Assembly: GCF_963678635.1 (NCBI RefSeq)
Contig: NC_087066.1
Span: 33,175,301 to 33,239,300 of the forward strand
Reading direction: 5' to 3'
Source of the DNA: Symsagittifera roscoffensis
Lineage: Eukaryota > Xenacoelomorpha > Acoela > Convolutidae
Length of the DNA: 64,000 nt
The notes beneath the pieces were generated by a model, which did not search any database, was not told the DNA's origin, and worked only from the letters and a program-made list of their open reading frames with translations. Made by a program: the position numbers and the translations under genes. The stretch's first letter is position 1; every line of letters starts with the position of its first letter. Positions 34,525 to 46,557 of the stretch are shown one piece after another.

Positions 34525-35361
34525 ACCGTCCGGGGTTTAGAGAAAACCCATATGGAATCTAGAGAAAACCGTTCCGGGGTTAAGAGCATTGTGGAAAAGT
34601 CGACTTGCAGAGAGAAAAGAAATTCGGTTCCTCATGAAGAGGTAAAAGGTTGCTTGCGTTTGTCTTTGAAATGGTATGAGTGATATGGGGTTCTGTTGCA
34701 CATTATTTTTGTGATTCATTGGTGTTGAACCTAAAAAATCCGATGGAATATCAGCAGTATTTTGCTGAGATGTTATACTTGTAGACGGGGGTGGGGGGGG
34801 GGGTAAGTTGGGTTTTATGATTAAAAATTCTAGGGGGTTTGATGTGGGTATGAATTAAATTGAATCCTTTTGAATTTTGAATTGAAAGTTATAGACCTAG
34901 TTCAGATTTGAGTTCTGTCGGCTAATAATAGCAGTGGTGTGGGATAAAAAGTGAGGTGATTTCGCGGGATATAATCGGTCGTTAATCCGCAATTATTTCT
35001 GAGATATAGGCTCGGAAATAAATTTTTTGAAAAGTCTTTTTTGATCTTTCTGCTCATTTTCCCACAGGATTGCTTTAGGGTCTTGTACATTTGCAATTTT
35101 TGCTGAAAAAAATGTCTACAGTTTTTTCTATGGCAGGGGTTAAAAGAGTTTCTGTAAAGAGTTTTTGGCCGGATGCTTAGTTTTTTTTCAAGATCTCTTC
35201 GAAGCTTGTGTACTTTCGAAATTCTGTGAACTAACAAAAAAGAAAATTCGAAAACTTCTGGAAATTTCTTAGTTTAATGCCAATCCTAGTCTTACTCTAA
35301 CATCTCGTAATGTCAAAAAATCTAGGGTATACTGGTATTGTTGCGAGGTTTAGAATCAAGA
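34525..35361 (-). mobile_element. short-element internal region and truncated LTR m4
   Basis: 34,525-35,034 repeats the internal region; 35,035-35,361 is the 3' part of another LTR, cut before the hairpin and joined at about 35,361 to further internal sequence (GGTATGAGTGATTTGGGGTTC). The truncation indicates recombination within the array. Confidence 0.55.
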
Positions 35362-36032
35362 AGTGGTATGAGTGATTTGGGGTTCCGTTGCGCATTATTT
35401 TTGTGATTCATTGGTGTTGAACCTAAAAAATCCGAAGGAATATCAGCAGTTTTTTGTTGGGATGTTATACCTGTAGGCGGGGGTAGTGGGTGGGTTCAAA
35501 TTGGGTTGTATGACTTTAAAAAAATCTAGGGGATTTGATTTGGGTGATGAATTAAATTGAGTCCTTTTGAATTTTGAATTGAAATCTGGGTGTTGTAACG
35601 TTTCTCTTTCGCTGTGGAAGAATTATTTGTCTGTCAATGGTGGTAGTTGGGTTTTGATTTTGACTTCGAAGTGATGTTCGGTTTAGATCTAGCTGTAATG
35701 ATGGATAGATGTTATATAATGGTTTGTACTGTGGTTCACTTAGAGGTGCATGTTGATGAGCTGGTTTCAATGGCTCTATTTTGGCTCAAGGCAACATGTT
35801 TTTCTTCAAAAATACATGGGTTTTCTACATAAGATAATTGGAGTTGATTTGATTGACCTGTTGTGCGTCTAACTAGGAATTTTGGTGTTTGGTGGAAATT
35901 CTTTTATCGCGGTTGGGTCAGTATTTTTGATTTCTAATTTTTTTTTGGTCACGGTTTGATGAAAGTTTATGTTCTTGATGGTTTTCTTCGACAAATGTTA
36001 TTAAAAAAAACTATTGCTAGTGTGTTCACAAT
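35362..36032 (-). pseudogene. Env N-terminal region fragment
   Basis: The longest minus-strand Env N-terminal piece: an open frame 35,770-35,552 with PLSEPQYKPLYNIYPSLQ, upstream sequence to 36,032 matching E1 890-1,040 (GAAAACCCATGTATTTTTGAAGAAA versus GAAAACCCATTTACTTTTGAAGAAA), downstream sequence to the GSTP region. Ends abruptly at 36,032 against plus-strand ORFX. Confidence 0.55.
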
Positions 36033-36405
36033 TATGGTCGATTAATGTCTATAAGCTTTCAATACACTTCACCAAATCGCCTAAACTTCACTTATTGTAT
36101 TGAAAAAACTAATATGCGCGGCAACCTAGTAACTACGATTCGTCAGACAAATGTACTTATTATGCACTAACGCAAACATGGTGCTCATTGCAGACTCCAG
36201 CCCCTTTATCATCCCACAGCCTGTAAAAAAACTACTGTTAGAAAATATCAACGAAAAAAATTTTAATCACATACTTTACAGTTTAAACCAAAGCACTAAC
36301 TACGAGTTCCGAATTTTAGTAACACCCAAAAAAGTTGAGAGCATCACGGCATTTGAGTTTTTTGGCCAGTCTTGCGCACCAGAAAGAAAATCAGCATATA
36401 GCTAA
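36033..36405 (+). pseudogene. ORFX C-terminal fragment, copy 3
   Basis: From 36,043 (SMSISFQYTSPN region) through TNMRGNL near 36,110, then an open piece 36,151-36,405 ending APERKSAYS and a stop. Almost identical to 31,359-31,621, indicating a recent segmental duplication. Confidence 0.6.
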
Positions 36406-37686
36406 GCTTACAAAGCAATCATCTACTATGAACACTAAATTTCCCATTGGGTTTTTGGCTGACCCAGGTTCTAGGTTAAAATGAGTTTTTAAATCACTTA
36501 TCAGTTGTGAATATTTACTGACCATTTTACGAGTAAGTATTGTCGCTTTTTTGGATTCAAAATTTTTTTTATGAATCAAGGAAAACCAAATAATTATGAA
36601 AAACAATTGTGTGACTTATACAATTAATAATGCTAACTGATTGCAGTAAAACTACTTGTGAAATAAAATTCATTTAAATAAATCAATTAAAATATTTATA
36701 ACGTAAATTTCTCATACTCTGTTTTGAATTGATAAATGAGTAAAAAAATTATTGATATGACTCATTTTTCTATCTGTGCTGTTATATTCCAACACTCAAA
36801 TTTGCATCGTGAATCACTAACCTTAATAAAAAAAAATAGCAAATTTCGCACATAATAATAGTGAATAACAGGTTTCAAAATGACAAACTAACGGATATCA
36901 ACTTCAAATAATTTTCACGCGTTTCAAACTTTCCTTTAACCCAGTTGGAAAAAGATTTTAATCTCAGATAATTAATTTAGCTTACTAACGCCACCGCACA
37001 ATCAACGCGTACAGGAAAGTTCCACTACACTTAAGCCGAACTAAAACATGAAATTTAAGAAAGTGTCAGAAAATTCTAAACAAAGATGAACTGTTTTTGA
37101 GAGAATTACACAACCAAAGGAACAAAAGACAAATCACGTAACACAAAAGAACGAAAAGGTTATAAACCAGTAAAGACTCTACCGAGTGACGATCACAAAT
37201 GTACCCCACTAGCCCAACCCGCCAGTCGTTCGAAGGACATCCTGAGGATGTGCTTAGAACCAACTCACTTAGTTTTTACCAAGAGTGGCTCCAGGGTGAG
37301 GAACTCTTTAAAATATCCAAAACAAATAAAAAAATTTATGCAAAAATAACAATTATGATCAAAATCCGATTTAAATTACTTAAAACCCAGATATGGGTAC
37401 AATGTTAAGGTTTATCACTGCGAAAGAAACAAGCGGCAAAAGGGAGATGACAACTCGACAAAAATACCACTTTGGAATTGGAAATACATTGATTTCGCTT
37501 GCCGCAGTCACAAACCTTACAGGACGTAAATATGTACTCATTGAATAAGAACAATGGCCAAGAGACACATGGCCCGTAAACGTTACAAAAACTGCAGGAA
37601 AGTTTAAATAAAACCTGCACGGCACGGAAACGTGGAAAAAATTTCTCGACAATTTTGTAAGAGAACCTTCCATGCCTGCTGTCTTA
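36406..37686 (+). repeat. block B, copy 3
   Basis: Near-identical to copy 2 base for base across most of 1.28 kb. Followed by the third 110-nt hairpin (37,687-37,796) and LTR m5. Confidence 0.5.
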
Positions 37687-37764
37687 AAGCAATCCTTGTG
37701 AAAATTGAGCAGAAAACTTTCGCTCAAAATATTAACTCATTGAGGAGTTAATATTTCACATGAA

Positions 37765-38276
37765 ATCTTTCGGCTCATTTTCCCAGATGATTGCTTTAGG
37801 GTCTTGTACATTTGCAATTTTTGCTGAAAAAAATGTCTACAGTTTTTTTATGGCAGGTTTTAAAATTGTATCTGTAAGGAGTATTTGGCCGGATGGTTAG
37901 TTTTTTTTCAAGGTCTCTTCGAAGCTTGTGTACTTTCGAAATTCTGTGAACTAACAAAAAAGAAAATTTGAAAACTTCTGGAACTTTCTTAGTTTAATGC
38001 CAATTCTAGTTTTACTCTAATATCTCGTAGTGTCAAGAAATCAAGGGTATGATGGTATTGTTGCGAGGTTAAAATCAAGAAGTAGAACTGAGAAAGAGCA
38101 AATGGAACTGGTGCTTAGTAAAAATCAGTCTTCTCTGGCTGAAACTATAAATAGTTTCAGCCTTAAAATTTTTTGTAAGCTCGAGTCAAGGATCATGATT
38201 GTTAGCTTTAGGTATTTTACAGAGTTTATCAAGAAAACAATTGGATTCAAATAATACTTGTTTTGATTAGGTTCCA
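37765..38276 (-). mobile_element. short-element LTR m5
   Basis: TGGAACC at 38,276 on the minus strand, ends in the hairpin at 37,687-37,796. Very close to m2 in sequence, again supporting a recent duplication of the m2-containing segment. Confidence 0.7.
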
Positions 38277-39213
38277 ACTTTCCGGGGTTTAGAGAACACC
38301 CATACGGAATCTAGAGAAAACCCATCCGGGGTTAAGAGCGTTGTGGAAAAGTCCACTTGCAGAGAGAAAAGAAAAACAGTTCCTCATGAAGAGGGAATAG
38401 ATTGCTTGCTTTTGTCTTTGAAATGGTATGTGTGATATGGGGTTCCATTGCACATTATTTTTGTGATTGATTGGTGTTGAACCTAAAAAATGCGATGGAA
38501 TATCAGCAGTATTTTGTTGAGATGTTTTAACTGTAGACGGGGGTGGGATGAGGGTAAGTTGGGTTGTATGACTTCTAGGGGGTTTAATCTAGGGGGTTTA
38601 TTGTGGGTGATGAATTAAATTGAATCCTTTTGAATTTTGAATTGAAAGTTATAGACCTAGTTCAAATTTGAGTTCTGTCGGCTATTAATAGCAGTGGTAT
38701 GGGATAAAGAGTGAGGTGATTTCGCGTGATATAATTGGTCGTTAATCCGCAATTTTTTTGAGATATAGGGCTCGTAATAAATTTTTAAAAAAGTCTTTTT
38801 TGATCTTTCTGCTCATTTTCCCAGAGTATTGCTTTAGGGTCTTGTACATTTGCAACTTTTGCTGAACAAAATGTCTTCAGTTGTTTCTATGGCAGGGGTT
38901 AAAAGAGTATCTGTAAAGAGTTTTTGGCCGGATGCTTAGTTTTTTTCAAGATCTCTTCGAAGCTTGTGTACTTTCGAATTTCTGTGAACTAACAAAAAAG
39001 AAAATTCGAAAACTTCTGGAACTTTCTTAGTTTAATGCCAATTCTAGTTTTACTCTAATATCTCGTAGTGTCAAAAAATCTAGGGTATGATGGTATTGTT
39101 GCGAGGTTAAAATCAAGAAGTAGAACTGAGGAAGAGCAAATGGAACTGGTGCTTAGTAAAAATCAGTCTTCTCTGGCTGAAACTATAAATGGTTTCAGCC
39201 TTAAAATTTTTTG
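38277..39213 (-). mobile_element. short-element internal region and truncated LTR m6 fused to E3r
   Basis: 38,277-38,800 is the usual internal region. 38,800-39,213 is an LTR that keeps its hairpin (about 39,175-39,200) but lacks its first part; it switches to RT coding sequence of E3r at 39,211-39,214 within a shared TTGT. The junction is consistent with an illegitimate deletion joining an E3r pol gene to an LTR of another subfamily. Confidence 0.6.
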
Positions 39214-39690
39214 TTCCAAAACTGTAAACTTTTCGTCTTTAGTTTGTGATTGCATGAAAACATCATCTAAATATGTGATTGCATTTTTCTTGAGTAATAG
39301 TGGTCTAAAAATTTTACTCATGAAAGCTGAAAAAGCTGCTGGTCCTATGAATATTCCATAGAATAATTGGTTGAATTCGTATTGTTGATTTCCAATAACA
39401 AATTGTGTTAATCGTCGTGATTGTTCATCTAGTGGCATTTGATTGTAAGCACTATTCATATCTGCGGTTGTGAAGTATTTACCATTTATCTTTGTTCAGA
39501 TAACTTGTATTGGTTCAATGGGCCAATTGCATTTTGACTCGTCGATTAGTGAATTGAGATATCTATTGTCTAAAACTGTTTTTAGTGATTCGCCTTTTGC
39601 TAGAATGATAACAGGGTTGATGAAGTCTTTATCTTTTGGTTGTTTGTCTTTATTTACTGGTAATATAATATATTTACTGGTGGTATTGTT
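39214..39690 (-). pseudogene. pol-like: reverse transcriptase of E3r, 3'-truncated
   Basis: Contains palm motifs FINPVIILAKGE, NRYLNSLIDESKCNWPIE, a TTADMNSAYNQMPLD block, LFYGIFIGPAAFSAFM and the catalytic YLDDVF near 39,260, a Ty3/Gypsy-type RT. It ends at 39,211 in the thumb-proximal region, so RNase H and integrase are missing. A frame change lies between 39,459 and 39,690. High identity to E4 59,300-59,751. Confidence 0.85.
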
Positions 39691-40297
39691 CTAATATACC
39701 AAGTAATCTAATTACCTTGTCGTGTAAGTGAGTCGGTACTTTACTTGCTCTTTGTTTTTTGAAAACTGCGTCAGGTTTTAATGGAAGGTGTAGTGATGAA
39801 CTAATTTTTCCAACGTCAAATTTTGATGTTGCGTAGACTGTTGAATTTTTTATCAGTTGTTTTGCTAACTTGTCAAATTCATCTTGCGTTATTTGTGAGT
39901 GTTGAAAATTAAACATTGTTAAAAATTTTTGTTGTTCTTCTGTATAATTTGTTAAATTGAATGTCGGTTTAAAATATGGTGTTTTTGTGATATATTCGGT
40001 ATTTCTTTTTTCATTACTTAATTTTTTGATGGATAATTCTTCGTTAAGATTTGTTGATTGACAACTATCTAATAGTTGTAATATATTATTAACTCGATAT
40101 GCTACTTCATTTATAGGTGAAGTTGTAGCATTAGTTTCACAATATCCTAATAGTCCTAAGGGTAATGTTATTTGATATGGTGTATTATCATACACGTGGA
40201 GTGAAATAATATCAGAATTTGTGTTTTTCAAGTATTTTATGGATGAGATTGTAATTTTGAAAAATTTGTGAATGGGTTTAAATTCGAAATCTGACAT
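39674..40297 (-). pseudogene. protease-RT linker of E3r
   Basis: An intact 207-codon stretch of pol between protease and RT. It includes LPLGLLGYCETNA, also seen in E4 (58,830) and E2 (19,720), and QITQDEFDKLAKQL. This linker is unusually long for a Gypsy element and has no recognised domain. Confidence 0.7.
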
Positions 40298-40523
40298 GAA
40301 AAGTTGTTGTTTTTTTTACTTTTGTCATATTGATGAACTTGTTTTATTGAAAAATTATATACGTTTCCTGATAGTGGTTTCAAGTGTTTCCGTTCTTGAT
40401 TATAAATGGGGTAAAATTTTGAGAAAAATGGTGGCTGTTTGTTCAATCTTTGAAAGAATGTTAAGGCTGTGTTTTTCGTTTTTGTATATTTATCTTTGAT
40501 ATGGATTTTACTATATAAGATGT

Positions 40524-41873
40524 TTATTGTGGGTATATGTTTTTTATAAACGGTATGCCAATGATATTGTGCTTATTATCAGTAATATAAAATGTTTGTT
40601 TGAATGGCTTGTTCAAAATCTTGTTTTGTTCCATTGTTCTTGTGGGAACAAGGAATAGTTGGATTTTTCCATAATTTACTAAAGTTGATCCTTGTGCTGA
40701 TGCTAATTTACAAGATGTTTCAAGAGGTGTTAAATTTGGATGCAGTGTTTTGATTTCATTCCATGTGGGAATATTAATAATATTTGATTCTGCTCCTGAG
40801 TCGATTAAAAAATCAATTTCAAGATCTGGTGGTTGAAATTCTTTACTTCTTGGGCTCTCTAAGAGAAATGGTATTGTCCAAATTTTTTCTCTCGGTTGTT
40901 CTTTTTGTATGTTTTGATAAATATGTTTTGTGTTTGAGCATTGTATTTCGTCTTTTGTATCAGGTTTAATTACAGTGTTAATTTCGTTTACTTCTTGTGT
41001 AGTTTGTGTATTATTATTAATGGGTCCAATGTAATAATTATGAACAAGTTCTAATTGATTTTCGTTTATGTGTGAACTAAAGGGTTGTTCATATATGATA
41101 GGTTCATAGTCGTTTTTGACTGTTATCATAATTACTGAGAAAGTATTATCTGTATCACTTTCAGTATCTGTTGATTCACAATTAATGTGAATTAATTGTA
41201 ATTCATTATTTTCTGTGTTATCAATACCTGGGGTGTCTGAAGTTGTTTCCTCATTTGTTTGCACTTGGTAGATGTGTCTTTGATGCTTTGGTGTGTTACT
41301 TCTGTATCGATGTTTAGAATCGGGGTAACGGTTTTTATTCCTACAGGGTGACTGGGAATAGTTTCTGTATCTATTGCTGTAGCTTGAGTTTCGTTTTTGT
41401 GAATTGTTTTGTGATCTGTTATGATAGTTAGCATTTGATCTTTGATAATTTGATCTATTATATGAATTATTCCTTGATCTGTAGTTTGGATAGTTCTGAT
41501 TTCGATTTTTGGAGTAACTTCTATTCCTATTGTTTGAATAGTTTCTTTTTCTGTTGTATGATGAATTTCGTGATCTATTGTTGGAATAGTGTCTATTCCT
41601 TGGGTTTGAATGAGAACTGGATGCAGAAATAAATTCTGTTGTGTTTGAAGTCGATCGTGAAAAGTTGTTTCTCTTTTGGTTATTTTGACTATTCGATCGA
41701 CTATATTGATTTTGTGAGAAATTTCGTGAATTTCTTTGTTCTGGCGATCTACCTCTATAACTGGAGTTATATGGTGATTGATTTCTTGAATAATTTGAGT
41801 TGGCTGGAAGTGGTTTTCCAGAGCTATTATTACTGTATATATTCTTGTTTGTTAGGTTTTGATCTTTTTTCAT
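40524..41873 (-). CDS. basic Asn/Arg/Ser/Tyr-rich domain plus retropepsin (E3r), 449 codons intact
   Basis: The longest undamaged frame in the window. Residues 1-210 are low complexity, rich in N, S, R and Y with repeats such as NRNRSYSKNRNQNY, resembling an RNA-binding disordered region. An acidic/Asn-rich spacer follows. Residues about 350-449 are an aspartic protease: FLIDSGAESN with catalytic Asp, then a GKIQL strand and NIIGIPF flap-end motif. By alignment it continues in frame from the upstream zinc knuckle, so it is a gag-pol segment, not a separate gene; the start at 41,873 is just the first Met. Confidence 0.75.
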   Translation of the reverse strand: MKKDQNLTNKNIYSNNSSGKPLPANSNYSRNQSPYNSSYRGRSPEQRNSRNFSQNQYSRSNSQNNQKRNNFSRSTSNTTEFISASSSHSNPRNRHYSNNRSRNSSYNRKRNYSNNRNRSYSKNRNQNYPNYRSRNNSYNRSNYQRSNANYHNRSQNNSQKRNSSYSNRYRNYSQSPCRNKNRYPDSKHRYRSNTPKHQRHIYQVQTNEETTSDTPGIDNTENNELQLIHINCESTDTESDTDNTFSVIMITVKNDYEPIIYEQPFSSHINENQLELVHNYYIGPINNNTQTTQEVNEINTVIKPDTKDEIQCSNTKHIYQNIQKEQPREKIWTIPFLLESPRSKEFQPPDLEIDFLIDSGAESNIINIPTWNEIKTLHPNLTPLETSCKLASAQGSTLVNYGKIQLFLVPTRTMEQNKILNKPFKQTFYITDNKHNIIGIPFIKNIYPQ

Positions 41874-41939
41874 ATATTGATAGAATGACGTATTTGGTTC
41901 TTTGTGCTTTTGAGGTTTATTCTGATTTTCTTTTTGTTT

Positions 41940-44512
41940 TTGTCTACATTCGACAATACTGTGTCCGTATCGTCGGCAATAATTACATCATTTCTTGAAA
42001 GATGGTTTGCCTTTAAAATTTGGGTTCTTTTCATTGTTGTTTAATATTTCAGTGATTTTTTCAATCAGGTCTGTATCTGATCCTTGTATGTTATTTATAT
42101 GTGTAGTATTTGTTTCAATTCGATTAACATACTGTAGTTTCATATTTTTTGTTTCTTCAAGTTTCATTGTGATTTCTGCTTGTTCTAGTTTATCTACTAA
42201 TTTTCTAAAGTCTAAATCTGGTTCTCGAATTGAGGAAGGATGAGATGCTCTCTTTTTTATAGCTATTTTCCTTAATTGAGGTGTTAAGGTCATCATTAAA
42301 ACTTCTGTCATTTTTGTGTTTTTGTAATCATGTGTATTGAGTGAATATCCTTTTCGAACTAGTGTTTTGATTCAAACTGCTAATTGTTTAATTGTTTCAT
42401 TTGGTAATCTGCGAATTTCGTTGCATAAAACTCTTTGATGTTGCTTGTTTCTTTCAGAGTCAAACATTTTTGAAAATTCTTGTGCGAATCTTTTCCAATC
42501 TGATTTTATGTCTATGGGTAGTATTGAAAACCATTTTTGGGCTGCGCCATCTAGTGTTGTTTGTATTAACGCTGTGCGTCTATGTATCCAATTTTGATGG
42601 AGCGGTGTATTAATTGGTTCGGGTCCTATATTTAAAATTAAATTTGCTGTGACTGCATTTAAATAATCGTCTACTGTACCTGTGAATACCATTCATGGTT
42701 TAATGGATGTTATTGACGATCTTCCCATTAGGTATGGATTCATAGTCATCTGTAGTGATTCTGCGGCATTTGGCATTTGTGAGAAGTTTGTAAGTTGATT
42801 TTTTGTTATTTCATGTTGCTGGAGGTAGTATGGTAGCGGTATTTCATTTTGCATTTGAATTGGTTGGTAAGAATGCATAGACATTGGGTTTTGTGGTTGT
42901 ATAGATTGAAAAGGTTGTGCGTTTATTGGATTTTGTATATGCATTGGTTGTTGATTTTGCATATCTGTTGGGTTCTGTGGGTAAATCTTCATATTTTGGG
43001 ATGATTGAGATTGTCGCGGCCTTTGTGTGCGATATTCTTGAGTATATGGTGCAAAAATATCTGGTTGATAGTAATCATCATCATCAGATGATAAGTAATT
43101 TGTGTTATAAGGTGTTTGTTGTTTATTCCTATTTTGTTGAAAAAATGGGTAATTTTCACTATAATCCTGTGGAGGGTGTGGATTTTCTTGGAAATTTACT
43201 GAATTGGTCGATGTATTTGGAAGATTCCAATAGTGTGAACATACTTGGTTTAAATGTTGCGTATTTTTTTTGGGGGGGGGGGTGTTGATTTGTTTTTGAT
43301 TGATGTACTTAATTATAATTGTGTTCTGCAAAAGTGTTTCTTGTGAAGGTTTTTCGTGTTCTTGACGGTTTTGTCATTGGTCTATACGTCTGATATCCCA
43401 TATGTAAATATTTTGGGGCAACCGAAGGTTTAACGGTCGATTGTAAGGTTATTTGTGGTAGTGATGTTTTTGTTTTTTTGGTGTTGTGAGATTTGGACGT
43501 ATTGGTGAAATACTTTGTTGTGTTGTTGTTACTGTTGTTTGAACTTTTTCTTCATTTATGAAGTGTGATGGTGTTTGAAAATCTTGCTGTGTAAGATTTC
43601 TAGTTCCATTTAGGTTTTCATTATGTATAACTGTTGAATTTAAGCTGTTATTTCGTGTATCAGGTAAAAATGTATTATAATTTAATGGTGTTGCGTCGAT
43701 CGTTAATGGTGTTACTTTTACATAATCTTTGTGAAAAGATATTATACTTATTGCTTGACTTGAGATATCCGCTGGAAAATTTAAAAATGCTGGATGAGAC
43801 CATTCAGGGTCCCAAACGTAATCTGATTGATCTGCAATGACAGTGTCATCATTGGTACTTTGGGGTTTAAATGTTTTTCTTGCTTGTTCAATTTAATCGA
43901 TATTATGTGTAAAATAATCAATTGTAAACCATGCTAGTATCTTTTGTAAATCATGTTTAGTGTTTTGTGAGACATCATTATTGGTGAAATTTTCACGGAT
44001 TATGTTTAAAAATGTTGAACATGCGATTATTTCATTTCATACTTTTGTATGTTTGGATGTTTGGACTGGTGATGTATTTTGAGCTTCTGTTTTTTCTAAT
44101 AAAGATATATAACTATATATTATTGCAAAAACTTCGTTGGTGAATATTGAGTTTGCTCTCTGTGAGTTTTGATATTTTGATATATTCTGTGAATACTTTT
44201 GAAAGTTCTAGGTCAATATCGTCTGTTTGGATAACATATTTACCATGAAGTGTTCGTGGTGTGCTAATTTCTATGGTGTAGGTTCCGTATTGTTGTGTTA
44301 GGCTACATATGTCTTTCAAATAATGTTCGATAATTTGTCTTTTGATTTTTATATCTGGGAATTCTGATTTGCATGGACTGATTCCTGGTTCAAACAATTT
44401 TTGCGAGTAAATTTTTGCAAAATCGTGTTTGCCCTCTATCACTGAGTGAATTTATAACAAAGGGAAAAACTGCTTCTTCATCTGGACTTTCGTCACTCTG
44501 AGTGTTGCTCAT
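41940..44512 (-). pseudogene. gag-like: gag of E3r
   Basis: Starts at ATG 44,512-44,510 (acidic N-terminus SDESPDEEAVF). Pieces in order: 44,442-44,113; a middle part with DYVKV.PLTIDATP near 43,700; a C11A8 tract near 43,264-43,282; a Gln/Asn/Pro-rich stretch (43,250-42,750); a capsid-like part (42,692-41,988 with RRTALIQTTLDGAAQKWFS, a Gag capsid hallmark); a CCHC knuckle CNYCRRYGHSIVEC near 41,960. Several frameshifts and stops (for example 43,870). Confidence 0.7.
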
Positions 44513-44963
44513 TTTTTCGTTTGATGACTGTTAATATATAATTATCAATATGTCTAATTAGTTGATTCCTTGATTCCAATTGTATAGATGTACTGGTTTG
44601 TGTTTATATTGCTTTTTTATTCTTCTTTTTCCTCTTTTTGATGAGTTTGAAGTTGTTTCTGAATCGGGAAAAACATAACAGATCATGGATGGGGCAATTT
44701 TTGTTTACTGATTCTTTTAATTTGAATAGTGCGTCTAGACTACTAACTTCTGATTTGGAGAATGCATTTCTATTCTTTGAAAACCATTTTCGTGTTATCT
44801 GTCTTTGTTTACTTATAATTTTTCTTTTTATTGTTTGTCATTTTGTTCGGATGTATCCAACTGTTTGTGTATGCGGGGTTATTACAAGATCATATTTTTG
44901 GTTGTCTCTTTCACAATTGTGTAGTACGATTGTTTGTTTATTTCCGAAATTTTTTAATGACAT
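44493..44963 (-). pseudogene. ORF0 of E3r, upstream of gag
   Basis: ATG at 44,963 preceded by an in-frame stop; encodes a basic protein of about 150 residues. Visible motifs: VITPHTQTVGYIRTK, SLDALFKLKESVNKN, SSKRGKRRIKK (possible nuclear localisation signal), VHLYNWNQ. Damage here: a TGA for CGA, one extra base near 44,650 and an 8-bp duplication near 44,570. E4 has different lesions in the same ORF, which points to an ancestral coding function. The ORF0 frame runs over the gag ATG and stops at 44,493. Confidence 0.55.
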
Positions 44964-46146
44964 AAGGTTTAGGATGAGGGATGCAAAAAGTTGTTAGTGA
45001 TTTTTAATTTTCCTAGACTTTTAGTCCTTACGATTTTTTGGTTAGCTTAACCTGGGTCTTTTTTTGTTCAGGATTGGCGAGAAAAGTTTATCGATTCCGA
45101 AGAATGGTTTTTTACTTTCTCGTGGCTGGTCTAAGTTAAGGTGTTAATTTACTTATTCTTACTTAGGGGTAGTGATTGTGACAAGGGTTGGTGAATAGTA
45201 AATCGATCCACAAGGTTCAGTTTAAGATTTATCCTGGGTCAGGTAAGAGGGGGATTCAAGTGAAGGATGAATAACTGGAGTTTTTCACTGTTTAGCCTAA
45301 TTTGAATGGTCAGTGTGATTAAAAAATTTCTATTAGTCCTGGGTCTTTTGGAAAGGTTGGGTAGTGAATCGACGTTTGAGGTCGTTAGACACTTGGTAAG
45401 TGGATGGGGGAGAACAAAATTGTTCTTTTTGATCCAAGGATAAGCCCTGATGATCAGAATTTAAAATTTATAAGATAGAAAATTTATTTAGATCCAAGGA
45501 AAGCCTTGATGATCTGGTTTAAGATTAAATAAAATTAAGTTTAAAATGATTTAAATTTATTTGGTTAAAGATTTTAGTTTTTGATGATATTAGTTAATTT
45601 ATGATTGCTGTTATCTTTAGGTGATCAAGATGGAACAACAGGATGATTTATTTATACTAACAATTTATTGTCATGCTACTAAATTTTATTTTTTGTTTTC
45701 AATAAATATTTTTCAAATATGTTTTATATAGTACTGCAGAATTTGAGGGAACGATTTGAGATCTTTTTATCAATCTTTATTGTACAATAGTAATTTTATC
45801 TAACGCCTGGATTAATCATTGAAGATTTCCTTCAAGGATTTTATGTTTGCAAATGAAAATCTAAATTCCTTGCTAAAAAGATTCTAAATATAAAAGTTTG
45901 TGTTGGCTTTTGCCGTTTCTATGTAGTTTCTATGTAGTCTTATACCGTCTCTTGTCCGAGGTCTTTTTCCAATACCGGGTAGTTCTCGTATTGTGCGGAA
46001 TAGCGGCTCTGATCTATTGTGTCGCAGAGACATTTCAATTAAGTTATTGTCGTGTAACATTTTGAAAACGTTTTGTCTATTTTCTAATCTGTATTGGTTT
46101 AATTCTAAGCTATTAAGGTCTTTATTCGAGACTTATGGTCGCACCA
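44964..46146 (-). other. leader of E3r
   Basis: Non-coding leader between primer-binding site and ORF0, near-identical to E4 52,819-54,060. Contains two ATCA.GGCTT.TCCTTGGATC repeats and three GACCCAGG motifs. Candidate primer-binding site TGGTGCGACC at 46,146-46,137. Confidence 0.7.
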
Positions 46147-46557
46147 GATGAATTAGGTCCTTGAGGTTAACTCATAGAGTAAATTCGGATAGGGTACACC
46201 GTCTGCTCGTCACGCTATCTTATTTTCGGCCGGATAGATTCGTGCAACTTCTTAGTCTAATACCGCTCCTAATCTTACTCTTACATCTACTAGTCTCAGG
46301 GTGTTTAGCTAGTCTCTGCTAGGCTCAATAGATCTTGAGTATACTGGATTATTGCGACTGCTGAAGTTCTCTTGGAGATGTAACTAATTTCTAAGTTAAA
46401 TTCAAATCTCTCTGGTGCCGAAATTACAAGTAATTTCAGCACTTACAAATAAGTGGGTTGTTAGTTTGATGGAATATGATTGGTTAATATTAAATATTTT
46501 ACAGTGGTAAAATATCTAATTTATTCAATAATAAAATGTAGTTTAGATCAGGTTCCA
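46147..46557 (-). mobile_element. 5' LTR of E3r (411 bp)
   Basis: Starts TGGAACC at 46,557 and ends just before TGGTGCGACC, the same 411-bp length as the E4 LTR. Hairpin at 46,415-46,442. High similarity to E4 indicates recent common origin. Confidence 0.75.

Noticed and set aside
41435-43288. Plus-strand Tyr/Cys/Phe-rich frames that look like membrane proteins
   Set aside because: They are the antisense of the Asn/Arg/Gln-rich gag-pol coding of E3r.
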